From Colletotrichum lupini (Eukaryota > Ascomycota > Sordariomycetes > Glomerellales > Glomerellaceae): a stretch of 64,000 bases of DNA. Made by a program: the position numbers and the translations under genes. Below the pieces are notes generated by a model, which was not told where the DNA came from, did not search any database, and was given only the letters and a program-made list of their open reading frames with translations. Positions within the stretch are counted from its first letter, which is position 1. Every line of letters begins with the position of its first letter. The DNA lies in assembly GCF_023278565.1 (NCBI RefSeq), contig NC_064679.1, positions 2,170,001-2,234,000 of the forward strand. The letters run 5' to 3'. This document shows, piece after piece, positions 55,735 to 64,000 of this stretch.

Positions 55735-56604
55735 TCATGACCAGAGAAAGCTAAACGCGATGGCCAAGCCAGCAAAGACAAGCCCAGAGGCCTTGGCAGT
55801 GACCGAGGCGGCACCATTAGGTGTCTGAGATGGCGAGCTGCTACTTTGGGCTGATGTCGGAGTAGAAGTAGACCCTGTCGGGGAGGTTGAGGCTGTCGCC
55901 AACGCACCGGATCTCGTTGCCGTTGCCGAAGCGCTTCCCGAGGGCCCCGCACTGGAGCCTGAGCCCTGCCCACCCCCGTTATCGTTGATGATTGAATCCC
56001 AGGACGGGAAAGTCGTGCCGGGACATGCGGCGACGCATTCGTATGTGTTTTTATAGACACTAGGATCCTCGCTCGTCGTGTTCCTCTCGTCAAAATACTT
56101 GTCATTGCAGTTGCGCGCGCACGCGTACGCCGTGCACGGGATGCGATCCATGTCGCCCAGCGTGGACCCTCCGAGCTCCGTCTTGCCCCATTGTCCCGTA
56201 CCGCCCGAGAAGGAAAAGTCGTTGCTGTATTCGAAGCCCGAGGGCCCGTCCTTGGTCGGATCCGAGTTCCACTCCATCGCGGTGATCTTGAAGTCGGAAC
56301 CGTCAGGGATCGCGTCGGCGGGGATTTTCGCCTTCACGGAGGTGACGTCAATCTTTGTCCCGTTGGCGAGGACGCACACGGGGCCGGTGCCCCATCCCGG
56401 TGGAGTGGTTGAGAGGTAGAGGTTGTAGTTGGTAAAACCGGCGTCGAAAGACTTGCTACCGGATGCGATGTCGTTCTGTATGGTGACTTCGACGTCGGTG
56501 TCAGCCTTGACCGTGGTCGGTATGCTAATGCGGTCGAACGCCAAGGCACGCGACGCGCCTGCTAGCAAAACGCCCATTGGGCAGAGGAATGTTGATGAGA
56601 TCAT
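55735..56604 (-). CDS. GPI-anchored secreted protein, NIS1-like domain
   Basis: Single-exon protein of 289 aa from the ATG at 56604; the frame is open to 56742, but the internal Met starts a proper signal peptide (MISSTFLCPMGVLLAGASRA). The mature domain begins FDRISIPTTVKADTDVEVTI, includes FDAGFTNYNLYLSTTPPGWG and ends near FSFSGGTGQWGKTEL. This is the beta-sandwich pattern I associate with the fungal secreted NIS1-like family. A conserved six-Cys segment follows (CTAYACARNCNDKYF ... CVAACPG). The last 85 residues are Ser/Thr/Pro-rich and finish with a hydrophobic tail (ASGLVFAGLAIAFSFLWS), a GPI-anchor signal, so it is probably cell-wall attached. A role in host interaction is only suggested by the family. 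Confidence 0.75.
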   Translation of the reverse strand: MISSTFLCPMGVLLAGASRALAFDRISIPTTVKADTDVEVTIQNDIASGSKSFDAGFTNYNLYLSTTPPGWGTGPVCVLANGTKIDVTSVKAKIPADAIPDGSDFKITAMEWNSDPTKDGPSGFEYSNDFSFSGGTGQWGKTELGGSTLGDMDRIPCTAYACARNCNDKYFDERNTTSEDPSVYKNTYECVAACPGTTFPSWDSIINDNGGGQGSGSSAGPSGSASATATRSGALATASTSPTGSTSTPTSAQSSSSPSQTPNGAASVTAKASGLVFAGLAIAFSFLWS

Positions 56605-57135
56605 GTTCGCTGCGTAGAGAGACTGGTCGTAGATCTGTAGCGAGCGACTGATGGAGAAACGCTGATTGAATAATAGGCGATTATGAAAAGTAAAATTACG
56701 ATCTGTGAAGACGAGAAAGGAGTTTTTAGAATAGAACGACACGCATCAGAACACGATGTTTGTTGACGATGACTGAGAATTTTCCGAAGGATTCATATTT
56801 GCCCCTGATCCTCAGCACCAGCAAACGGGAGCCAATGCGGCCGAGATTGGCTCAGTAGACTAGTACCGATCGATGTTAGCGAGCGGCACAGGCTCGTCAT
56901 TTCAAGCTTGAATAGGCGGCTAAGACGGTAAATCAGATGCTGCTGCCTGGATTAATCACCACCTTAGCCGAGAAATGCGATGATGGTGCTGTGTGGAAAG
57001 CAAAGATGGTGATCATTTGGCCAGGAAAACAAGCTTTGCCATGGCGCTTACATCACGCCTGAAAGCTTACTTTCCAGCCCTCTCGCGGGTGAGTGGGAGT
57101 TCGGGGCTAGGTACTCACTATCTAAGGTCAACATC
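56605..57135. other. Intergenic, promoter of the GPI protein
   Basis: 530 bp without a gene; nothing else recognised. Confidence 0.4.
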
Positions 57136-57600
57136 TCATTGATTGTTGCGGATTAGTCCTCTCAATCGCTTCTCATCCAGTATCTCGCCTTCTACCAGTC
57201 TAGCCGTCTCTTTCAGTTCGCCATCTGAAAGCTCAAACCGAACAATTGTCGGCACATTGTTGACGTTCCACTTGGTGCGAAACACATTTGTAGGGACTCT
57301 CCACCTGGTTTGCCACTAATATTTAGCTTACTCGCCCCAACAAGTTGTGAAGCTCAAGCTTCCAGCTACTCACTCAGGCCGCTGTCCTACTTCAACGAAG
57401 GCCATCTCCGGTGCGCTTGAAGGCGAGAAGGCGGCAATGATGCGAGGGAGTGCAGCTCGGACATCGGGACACCATGACTCTCCCGTATCAGGATGGTCCG
57501 ACGTAGTGAATGTGATGAAATAGGGGGCTGTGGAATTTGTCGTATACCGTCCTAGGGCGCTCGCATCCTCCGGAAGCTTGAAATCGGAAATAATCGGCAT
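57136..57600 (-). CDS. Thioredoxin-like protein, TXNDC17/DUF953 type (two exons)
   Basis: Exons 57600-57374 and 57304-57136 (69-nt GT-AG intron) give 131 aa, the usual length of the family of cytosolic thioredoxin-fold proteins related to TXNDC17 (TRP14). Signals: APYFITFTTSDHPDTGESWC with the motif WCPD at the active-site position, AFVEVGQRPEW, RVPTNVFRTKWNVNNVPTIV with the cis-Pro loop, and RLVEGEIL. The second active-site cysteine of WCPDC is Val here (WCPDV). I believe this is common in fungal members; it makes classical disulfide reductase activity doubtful. Confidence 0.8.
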
Positions 57601-58065
57601 ATTCGCGGAAGATGGCCGACACGTTCGATCGAGCTCGGTACCTGCCAGGTATGTTTTCGAACTCTTGAACTACCTAATAATCAGTTTTTGAGAATAATGT
57701 TAGGAGTACCATCTGCCTAGACAGACTGACAGAGATCAAGCGGGCAAATAGACAAGCTGCACGTATATGAACCAGACTCCCAGGCATAGGCAACATGACG
57801 CGATGCTTATCCACTATTGTGTTTCTGACTAGATCCCGCAATTGCCCCCGACACCGGCCGAGTCTGAGCTGCATCCATCGTGCCGGAACACTAGAAGTTG
57901 GACCCGCCGAATACCGGCATGACCGGCAAACGTGATGGCGTTCTGCCGATCTTTGACACAACGAGATGAAGCCAGGAATAACCAGTTTGAGCATGAGTCT
58001 AATTGTTGAGAGTCTTTCCAGTATCGATCATGAAAGGTTTAAAGTTAGGAGTTGTCTGCTTTCTT
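57601..58065. other. Intergenic
   Basis: 465 bp upstream of the thioredoxin-like gene and downstream of the NTPase-FGE gene; nothing recognised. Confidence 0.4.
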
Positions 58066-60153
58066 TTAATCTTGTGAGTCTAGCGGCGCAACAACGATGC
58101 GGAACCCATTGCCTCTCCAGAATCCTGTTGGTTCGAGGCTACCTCGATACGTGCAATTTGCCTTCAACTTGGGACTCGAGAAGCATCCGCCTCTCAGTAC
58201 TCTTCGAACATGGTCCGAAGCATCTAAAGACTCTCGCCCATCATCCCGCCAAGGGTACTGGAAAGCTGGCATCGTCATGTCCTCGCCCCAGAGAGTTGAG
58301 CACCATTCCCATACATGCCCCGCCATATCGTGGCAGCCGTACGGCGAGAGCCCCCTTGGGAAGAGACCAACAGCACAGGTCGTATTGAAGCCAGTCTCGT
58401 CGCTATTGGCAGTATGTTCCTGCCAATCTGTGCCCCAAGGAAAAGCCAACCCTTCAGTGTCCGTCTCATTTCGGCCACCCTTGGCCGCGCACTCCCACTC
58501 TGGCTCTGAAGGAAGCCTCACGTGCTCATTCGAACTGATCTTTTTTTCTTCTCTCCACCTTTCTGTGAGCCATTGACAGTAAGCCCTTGAATCATGCCAT
58601 GTAAGATCGGTCGCTGGTGCATTTGCTTTCTCCGGGTCCTTGCCACCAGGACTGAGCCATTCGCGGCTAGTTTCCTTCACAAAGGCGGCGTAGTCTCTGT
58701 TGACGACAGGATAGACACCGATGCGAAACCTCTCGAGCGAAACTCTACTCAGAGGCTGCGAATTGGGATGACTTTCAGAGCCCATCATGAAGCTTCCGGC
58801 GGGAACCTCTGCGAGTTCAGTCAGATCTCGCGGGTCGCCATACTTTGACAGTAGACGACCGGCTTTCTCGCGTTCACCAGCCGAGCAATCTCCGTTCTCG
58901 ACGATTTCCAGAAGCAGCTTCATAACCTTGCCTTCGACTTCCGCGGATAATGGAATAAGGCCAGCCACCAGTAAGGCAGCGCGCTTAGCGTCAGCTGGTG
59001 TGCCCCCGAGGAGCCCGTCGACAAGGACGCCAGACCTGTGTAAGGAGCTGAGACGCGACAAGCAGCTTCTTAGAACATCATCCGAAGCATGAGGCTGATC
59101 ACGAAAGAGGCCGACAGCGATTTGCGGTGTCAAATCAGCTAGGTGCCGCGCAGCTAGGAGCCGTTGCACCGTCAGGCTTCGCAAGGCAGGATTGGGCTGA
59201 AACGCGGTCAACGACATCTCAGTCGGACCGGTGGTTAATGAGCTGTGGAATATCAGCTTGTATGACCTCTCTGCTAGAAGCGATGCCGCATCTGGCTGCG
59301 AGTGGGTGGACGAAAGCCACGCATCTAGCAGCTCCTCGGCACAGTTTCCAGAGTGATTGGCTTGAACCGCGAGAGCAAACATGGCCGGGTTCGACGCAGC
59401 TTCACCCATGCCAGTTGTTGTGATAGTCGATGGATCCAAATTCAGGTGAGAACGCACTGCCTCCCTTCTTTGACACTTTAGCAAGGGAAGCAACTCGTGT
59501 CGGACGACGGCCGGGAAGCTCCAGCGGTCAAGGACATCTGTATCGCCAAGCAAGAGTAGCTTGGTGTAGGTTCGCTCTCGTATTAGGGCCAGTGTTTTTG
59601 CCAGAACAGAGATCAGTTCATCCCCTGCGGTCTGGAGATCATCGAGGACGATGAGCAGATGCTCGTGCTGAGAACCAGATGCGCCAAGAAGTTGCGGAAT
59701 CGTTACATCAGCCAACCGTTTCAGAGACTCGGTACCACTCAGTGAGAAATAGCACGGAGACAATCTGCTGGCACCCCAATTCTCTTCCTTGATATCACCT
59801 AGGTCGTTTCGAGGTAGTGGTCGCGCATTGCTGAATCTAGAGGAAGCTAGGATGTGACAGAGGTGCTTAGCAAATGTAGTCTTCCCGCTCCCGCTGGGTC
59901 CCGTCAAGAGCAAGATCGAGTTGTCGCGGACTAGCTCAAGAGCAGAGAAGTGAATCGGATTTTCAGGCTTGTCACCGGCCTTGCGCTTCCGTAGACCTTG
60001 GGCAGCTTTGTCTTCGAAAGTGTATCGTGCGAGTAGTGGAATGTAACCTTTCGATAAATCGACAGTCGCACCATTTGGTAAGACTAGGAGTGGCTCGGTG
60101 CCATATCTTTTAGCCGCCGCTTGCAGGCTGTTGATGGATACCGAGGTGCTCAT
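58066..60153 (-). CDS. P-loop NTPase fused to FGE-sulfatase/C-type-lectin-fold domain
   Basis: Intronless, 695 aa. Residues 60-240 are a P-loop NTPase: Walker A GPSGSGKTT (85-93), Walker B LLIVLDDL (166-173), then KLLLLGDTD as a sensor-like strand. Residues 240-440 are helical, like the linker of STAND/AAA proteins. Residues 445-692 are a complete FGE-sulfatase (SUMF1/EgtB-type) domain: VPAGSFMMGSE, VVNRDYAAFVKET, DLTWHDSRAYCQWL, RLPSEPEWECAAKGG, FPWGTDW, YGCHDMAGHVWEWCS, RRVLRGGCF and GFRIVVAP. The paired catalytic cysteines of true formylglycine-generating enzyme are not at the usual C-X4-C position after RGG, so the domain is probably a ligand-binding lectin fold or another enzyme of the superfamily. 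This NTPase-FGE order is typical of bacterial proteins and unusual in fungi. No signal peptide. Confidence 0.88.
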   Translation of the reverse strand: MSTSVSINSLQAAAKRYGTEPLLVLPNGATVDLSKGYIPLLARYTFEDKAAQGLRKRKAGDKPENPIHFSALELVRDNSILLLTGPSGSGKTTFAKHLCHILASSRFSNARPLPRNDLGDIKEENWGASRLSPCYFSLSGTESLKRLADVTIPQLLGASGSQHEHLLIVLDDLQTAGDELISVLAKTLALIRERTYTKLLLLGDTDVLDRWSFPAVVRHELLPLLKCQRREAVRSHLNLDPSTITTTGMGEAASNPAMFALAVQANHSGNCAEELLDAWLSSTHSQPDAASLLAERSYKLIFHSSLTTGPTEMSLTAFQPNPALRSLTVQRLLAARHLADLTPQIAVGLFRDQPHASDDVLRSCLSRLSSLHRSGVLVDGLLGGTPADAKRAALLVAGLIPLSAEVEGKVMKLLLEIVENGDCSAGEREKAGRLLSKYGDPRDLTELAEVPAGSFMMGSESHPNSQPLSRVSLERFRIGVYPVVNRDYAAFVKETSREWLSPGGKDPEKANAPATDLTWHDSRAYCQWLTERWREEKKISSNEHVRLPSEPEWECAAKGGRNETDTEGLAFPWGTDWQEHTANSDETGFNTTCAVGLFPRGLSPYGCHDMAGHVWEWCSTLWGEDMTMPAFQYPWRDDGRESLDASDHVRRVLRGGCFSSPKLKANCTYRGSLEPTGFWRGNGFRIVVAPLDSQD

Positions 60154-60515
60154 TGCAAGCTTGAAAAGTTACATGCATCGATCAAGGAAGTATCGGACTG
60201 AAACGTGCAGCGCAGTCGGCGACATCGGCCGACTTATATACCGAGGCGTTATGTGAGTGGATCCGAGTCTTCGGGCCCATTGCGGAAGTTCCGCAGGAAG
60301 AACTCCTATCGGGATAACTTCAGAAAGACGGTATCAAGAAGGTTGGCCTCGAATGAGAAGGCCACGCTGATACACCTCATGTGAAGAAGATTCATATCCT
60401 CCTGCTCTTGCTCATAAATACATGTAAGCTCAAGTATCACCACAGAAAGATGAATGCTGTTGCAGCCTCCAATGATTTCTACAACGTTCTCTTCTCCTCC
60501 TAAAGTTCCGGCTCA
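60154..60515. other. Intergenic between two minus-strand genes
   Basis: 362 bp; promoter of the NTPase-FGE gene. Nothing else recognised. Confidence 0.4.
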
Positions 60516-61931
60516 CTACTCGAGTGTGAGTATTCCCGAATGCCCAATTTGAAGTCCAACATTGTGTCTTGTTGCCCAAATAACGTCAGGATGACCTATA
60601 TACAGCCATGGAGGATTCTGCTGTAACCTTTTCAGAGTCTTCGCATATGCTTCCGCTCTGTCTTCGTAGTTGATTTTGTTTCGCGCCTCGTAAAATAGTT
60701 CTTGCAACTTGTCATCGTGATAACCAAGCCACCAAGTTGCACGCGACGAACTGGAAATCTTATCATCCAAAACGCGAAACGTGCTGTTTGGGGTTGAGTC
60801 AAACAACGCGAGGCTTCCAATCTCTTTTTTGAGTCCGATTTGGCGAGCATATTCTGGTCTATTGGTCTCAACCTTGATTTCGACCTGAAAGCCAACGGCC
60901 TCCAAGGATGATGCTACGAATTTCGAGATCTTTTGGGCATGCTCTGGCATGTAAACTGGGGTTCTCAAGACAAGATGTGTGCCTTTGTCGAAATCTTTCA
61001 GGAGATCCCTGGCCCTGTCGGGGTCGTAGGGAATGTGTTGCAATTGTGATTCTGGGAAGCCAAGATGATAGGGGCTGACGATTGTAGCGGATGACTTTGC
61101 GAACCCATGGTATACTTCCTTTACCAATGCGTCATTGTCCAACGCAAGGTTCACAGCCAGACGTGCGTCTGGTGAAGTAAAGATACCATCCGTGCAGTTG
61201 AGATAGTAAATAGCCGATAGGGTGCTTGCCACTCTTCCCCATCGAAATCCAGAGTCGAAATTGAGAAGGTCAAGATTAGCTACCCGCTCCAGATTGAGGG
61301 CAGCATCGACCTCTCCAGCACGCAGAAGCCGAAGTCTTTCGGCAGCATTTGGTTCCATCGTCGCTATGATAGTATGAGGTGAGCCATGTCGCGTCGGATT
61401 CAGCCGCTGCAAAATGGCTCTACCCGTGCTATCTTTCCGCTCGAACTCGATGACACGGAATGGGCCCGTTCCAAGCACCGGCTTGCCATTCTTATCGATG
61501 CGAGAAGGCCAAAACTCGCAGAAGATACCCTCGATATCCGCGAATGGTTCCGCATTTGTCACCTTTACAGTCCGATCATCCTCGGCAGAGAACTTGGTTT
61601 GCGAGAAATAGCGGCTGTAACTCCAGCGCATGCCAAAGTAGTCTCTTGAGTCCAGGAGGCCATTGATGTAAGTGACGATGTCTTTAGCCTTGCAAGGCTC
61701 GCCATCATGAAAGCAGGCGTCTTCTCGGATGTGAAATTGCCAGATTCGGGCATCGAGGGACCGCTCCCATCGGTCAAAAAGCCCGGGCTCAACGCGGCCA
61801 TGGGACTGCCATCGGAGGAGGGGCTCGAAGACTAAACTTTTGAGTGCTGTAACACTATTGTCGTCGGTGACTTGTGTCGGAAGCCGGAAATCGACATTTT
61901 CTAAAGAAAGTCGTAGGACTTCTGGCGTCAT
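60516..61931 (-). CDS. Bacterial-type extracellular solute-binding protein family 5 (SBP_bac_5), no signal peptide
   Basis: Intronless, 471 aa. The family binds oligopeptides, nickel or similar ligands for bacterial ABC importers. Signals: LKSLVFEPLLRWQSHGRVEP, GLFDRWERSLDARIWQFHIR, FHDGEPCKAKDIVTYI (the signature region), GTGPFRVIEFERK, SAIYYLNCTDGIFTSPDARL, AVNLALDNDALVKEVYHGFA and YDPDRARDLLKDF. The length fits a mature SBP (about 470-500 aa) without its leader: the frame opens directly with MTPEVLRLSLENVDF, and upstream in-frame codons contain no ATG before a stop. It would therefore be cytosolic unless an unseen upstream exon exists. No ABC permease is in the window. Intronless bacterial architecture suggests horizontal origin; substrate unknown. 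Confidence 0.85.
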   Translation of the reverse strand: MTPEVLRLSLENVDFRLPTQVTDDNSVTALKSLVFEPLLRWQSHGRVEPGLFDRWERSLDARIWQFHIREDACFHDGEPCKAKDIVTYINGLLDSRDYFGMRWSYSRYFSQTKFSAEDDRTVKVTNAEPFADIEGIFCEFWPSRIDKNGKPVLGTGPFRVIEFERKDSTGRAILQRLNPTRHGSPHTIIATMEPNAAERLRLLRAGEVDAALNLERVANLDLLNFDSGFRWGRVASTLSAIYYLNCTDGIFTSPDARLAVNLALDNDALVKEVYHGFAKSSATIVSPYHLGFPESQLQHIPYDPDRARDLLKDFDKGTHLVLRTPVYMPEHAQKISKFVASSLEAVGFQVEIKVETNRPEYARQIGLKKEIGSLALFDSTPNSTFRVLDDKISSSSRATWWLGYHDDKLQELFYEARNKINYEDRAEAYAKTLKRLQQNPPWLYIGHPDVIWATRHNVGLQIGHSGILTLE

Positions 61932-62986
61932 GATGTAAAGAGTTTGAAGAGCGTCCTCTAATCGTGGAGGTTCTGGTAATTGATTAATAGGATGCCTGCC
62001 AGACTGTCTTCAATTCGAACTGACGGTATCAGCACTTTAGCGTTGCCGGGCATGATAAAATACCGGAATGAGTAGAACATCCAAGCTACCTTGCGATCGC
62101 GGAGAGAGGAGGAAGTACCCTGCCGGAAGAGCTGTGGATACATGGACAGTCCGGTTGAATCAAATCGCTCCAGGATGCAGTCGGGCGTGGATACCGTGCC
62201 TTTAATGGACAGAAAATGAGAGTCGACTTATCATTACCTTCCACAAGGCACGACTCAAACGCTCCGACCGATTATCATGTGCCCCTATGTAATCGAAGTA
62301 CTGCCTTTTGTTCCCAATGCAACATTATTAATGAATAGTTCAGATACTGCGATGTTTCCTCTGAAGGGTTTCTTCGTGAAGTGAGGTTGACAGATTGTAA
62401 AGTGAGATTTTTCTGGCTTTTCACATCCAAATGAAGTCAAGTTCTCTGTGCAATGGTCAGATTTAGTGCAATCAAGTTTGCCGGGAAGTTGTCAAGCACC
62501 GGCAAAGATGCCGGACATCAAGTAAGGCGAAAGAGCGGAGTGAGATAACGACATGGTGGGGCGGCCAGCCATGACATTGGGTTCCTTCTGCTGCAACATC
62601 CGAGAACGGCACGACTCCCTTGAGGCACTGTCATTCATTTCGAAAAGCCGCCAGATGGAAGAGATTCTGTCTGCGCGTACATGCAGATTACATCCAAGGC
62701 TAGTTTGGAACAAAATCGGGTCCGAAGGAGTCAAGGAGGTGAGCTCGCTCACAGGGATTGTAATGGCATCATCCACCAGTAGCAAATCAGGCATAGGAAG
62801 TTTTCTAGCTCAAATCAGCCATATCCATGACTTAATTCAATGCGGTTAGGTGCCTCGGAAAAAATCGTTTCTCTCGGGGAAGCCAAAGTATATAGCGATC
62901 TGAGGTCGACCGAACATCAGCGTCTAACCGGATTGCCGGGACGAGCGTGCAGAATCCTTTTCTCTAGGTACCAATAACTGACCGAC
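61932..62986. promoter_or_regulatory. Divergent promoter region, SBP and MFS genes
   Basis: 1055 bp between the divergently transcribed solute-binding protein (minus) and the transporter (plus). Two short frames (61958-62143 and 62492-62794, minus) are unsupported. A shared bidirectional control region is plausible; I see no convincing operator repeat. Confidence 0.4.
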
Positions 62987-63975
62987 ATGTCGGATATCAA
63001 GTCCGCTGCCCCTGTGGAAGTGGCAGAAGCCACTTCGGATTTGGACAAGAACGCCAAAGACACGACCCCAGAAAACACCGTAGAGGCAATCCCCGAGAAA
63101 ACCCCCTCCCAATGGCGCAAGATTGTCGGTCTTGTATGGGACTCTGTTGATGGAGATCCAGAGTACCGGAAATACGTTCAAAGGCTCGATACTTTCTTCT
63201 TGTGAGTCCAATCTCTTGCCATGTGTGGTGCGGCTTTGCTCTCTCAGGACTAACAAGTTCCTTCTATTCACCAGTCCTACTGTTTGTTTTGGCTACTTCA
63301 TAAAGTACCTTGACCAAACAAATTACAGTAAGCCAAACTTATTAGCTTGTGAAGTTGAGGGTTACTGACCCTGATCTTCAGGCAATGCCTTCATCAGTGG
63401 CATGCAGACTGACCTGGGCCTCTACGGAAATGAGCGCAACTGGCTGAACACCTGGTTCAGTTTAGGCATCATGGTCGGCAGTGTCCCAGCTCAGATGTCA
63501 CAACTCAGTTTCATCCGACCCTCGATTCTTATTCCATCGTGCGAGGTCATCTGGTCGCTGCTTGTTATCGGCATGGGGTTTGCCAAGAATATCAAGACGG
63601 TAAGTACAAGCCATGGAAGATAGCATGGCCCATATCACTAACTTTCGGTACGAGATGTACGCTTTGCGTTTCTTTATCGGTCTGTTCGAGGCTTGTGCTT
63701 TCCCGGGATACATCGCCATGCTGGGTGGCTGGTACGGCCCAAAGGAGCTCACTAAGCGCTTAGCTATACTCCTGCAAGTTGAATCCATTGCCAGTATGTT
63801 CAGCGGTTACTTGCAAGCAGGACTATACACCAGCATGGATGGTCGTCATGGGATTGCAGGGTGGAGATGGCTGTTCATCATGGACGCCATCATCTCGCTT
63901 CCAATTGCGTTCTGGGGCTTCTTTGGATTGCCTGATCTGCCGCATAACACGAAAGCATTCTACTGGTCAGCTGAA
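62987..63975 (+). CDS. MFS anion:cation symporter, Dal5/allantoate permease-like (partial at window end)
   Basis: Exons 62987-63201, 63275-63327, 63382-63599 and 63655-63975, all GT-AG with consistent phases; a donor GTATGT at 63976 shows the gene continues beyond the window. A hydrophilic N-terminus of about 60 residues (WRKIVGLVWDSVDGDPEYRK) is followed by YVQRLDTFFFPTVCFGYFIK, YLDQTNYSNAFISGMQTDLG (the conserved DQ/N motif of the family), NERNWLNTWFSLGIMVGSVP, RFFIGLFEACAFPGY and GWYGPKEL. These are hallmarks of the ACS family (allantoate, pantothenate, nicotinate and similar organic anions). Twelve membrane segments are expected, about six visible here. Substrate undetermined; neighbours suggest the solute bound by the adjacent SBP-like protein. 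Confidence 0.88.
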
Positions 63976-64000
63976 GTATGTACTCCACGCCACTATTGTA

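Noticed and set aside
58066..60153. Calling the FGE-like domain an active formylglycine-generating enzyme
   Set aside because: The paired catalytic cysteines following RGG are not in the canonical spacing, and no sulfatase gene is nearby.
1..64000. CRISPR arrays or prokaryotic operons, raised by the bacterial-type genes at 58-62 kb
   Set aside because: No spaced direct repeats of CRISPR type. The bacterial-like genes sit among intron-bearing fungal genes, so contamination of the whole window is unlikely.

Overview
The window is nuclear DNA of a filamentous ascomycete (Pezizomycotina, most likely a Sordariomycete). The genes carry short GT-AG introns of about 50-80 nt with CTAAC/CTGAC-like branch sites. 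The repertoire includes class II hydrophobin, Zn2Cys6 regulators, Mcr1, NIS1-like and Dal5-type MFS genes. Three blocks (about 1-2520, 9.8-16.6 kb, 42.0-48.1 kb) are AT-rich and almost free of CpA/TpG, the signature of repeat-induced point mutation (RIP).

Layout. 1-2.5 kb: unassigned RIP block. 2.6-9.8 kb: an SDR oxidoreductase, a nonsense-riddled pseudogene, a three-exon class II hydrophobin and the 5' end of an UNC93/DUF895-like MFS gene cut off by a retroelement. 9803-16654: RIP-mutated Ty1/copia element on the minus strand with 205-bp LTRs. 16.6-21 kb: a five-exon Zn2Cys6 regulator and a DUF7587-like protein. 22-26 kb: a Vrl1-type VPS9-ankyrin-PX-BAR protein. 26-30.7 kb: 4.6 kb with no convincing gene, upstream of a disordered conserved protein. 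33-40 kb: small genes (Cys-rich secreted peptide, single-TM peptide, tRNA-Lys(CTT), mcr1, a Cys-rich HxxC protein, a small membrane protein). 40.2-41.7 kb: a secreted DUF1593/Sde182-type protein whose promoter is cut about 120 bp upstream by a second RIP-mutated copia element (41867-48108, TSD ATAGC). 48.1-53 kb: a decayed accessory stretch with a P450 relic, a degenerate reading frame, a solo LTR with perfect TSD and a fungal-specific regulator lacking a recognisable zinc cluster. 55.7-57.6 kb: a GPI-anchored NIS1-like protein and a TXNDC17-like protein.

The most unusual part is 58-64 kb. It holds an intronless P-loop NTPase fused to a formylglycine-enzyme/C-type-lectin-fold domain, an intronless bacterial-type SBP_bac_5 solute-binding protein without signal peptide, and a divergently transcribed Dal5-type MFS transporter. 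The first two have bacterial architecture. They could form an uncharacterised sensing/uptake module acquired by horizontal transfer; that functional link is inference.
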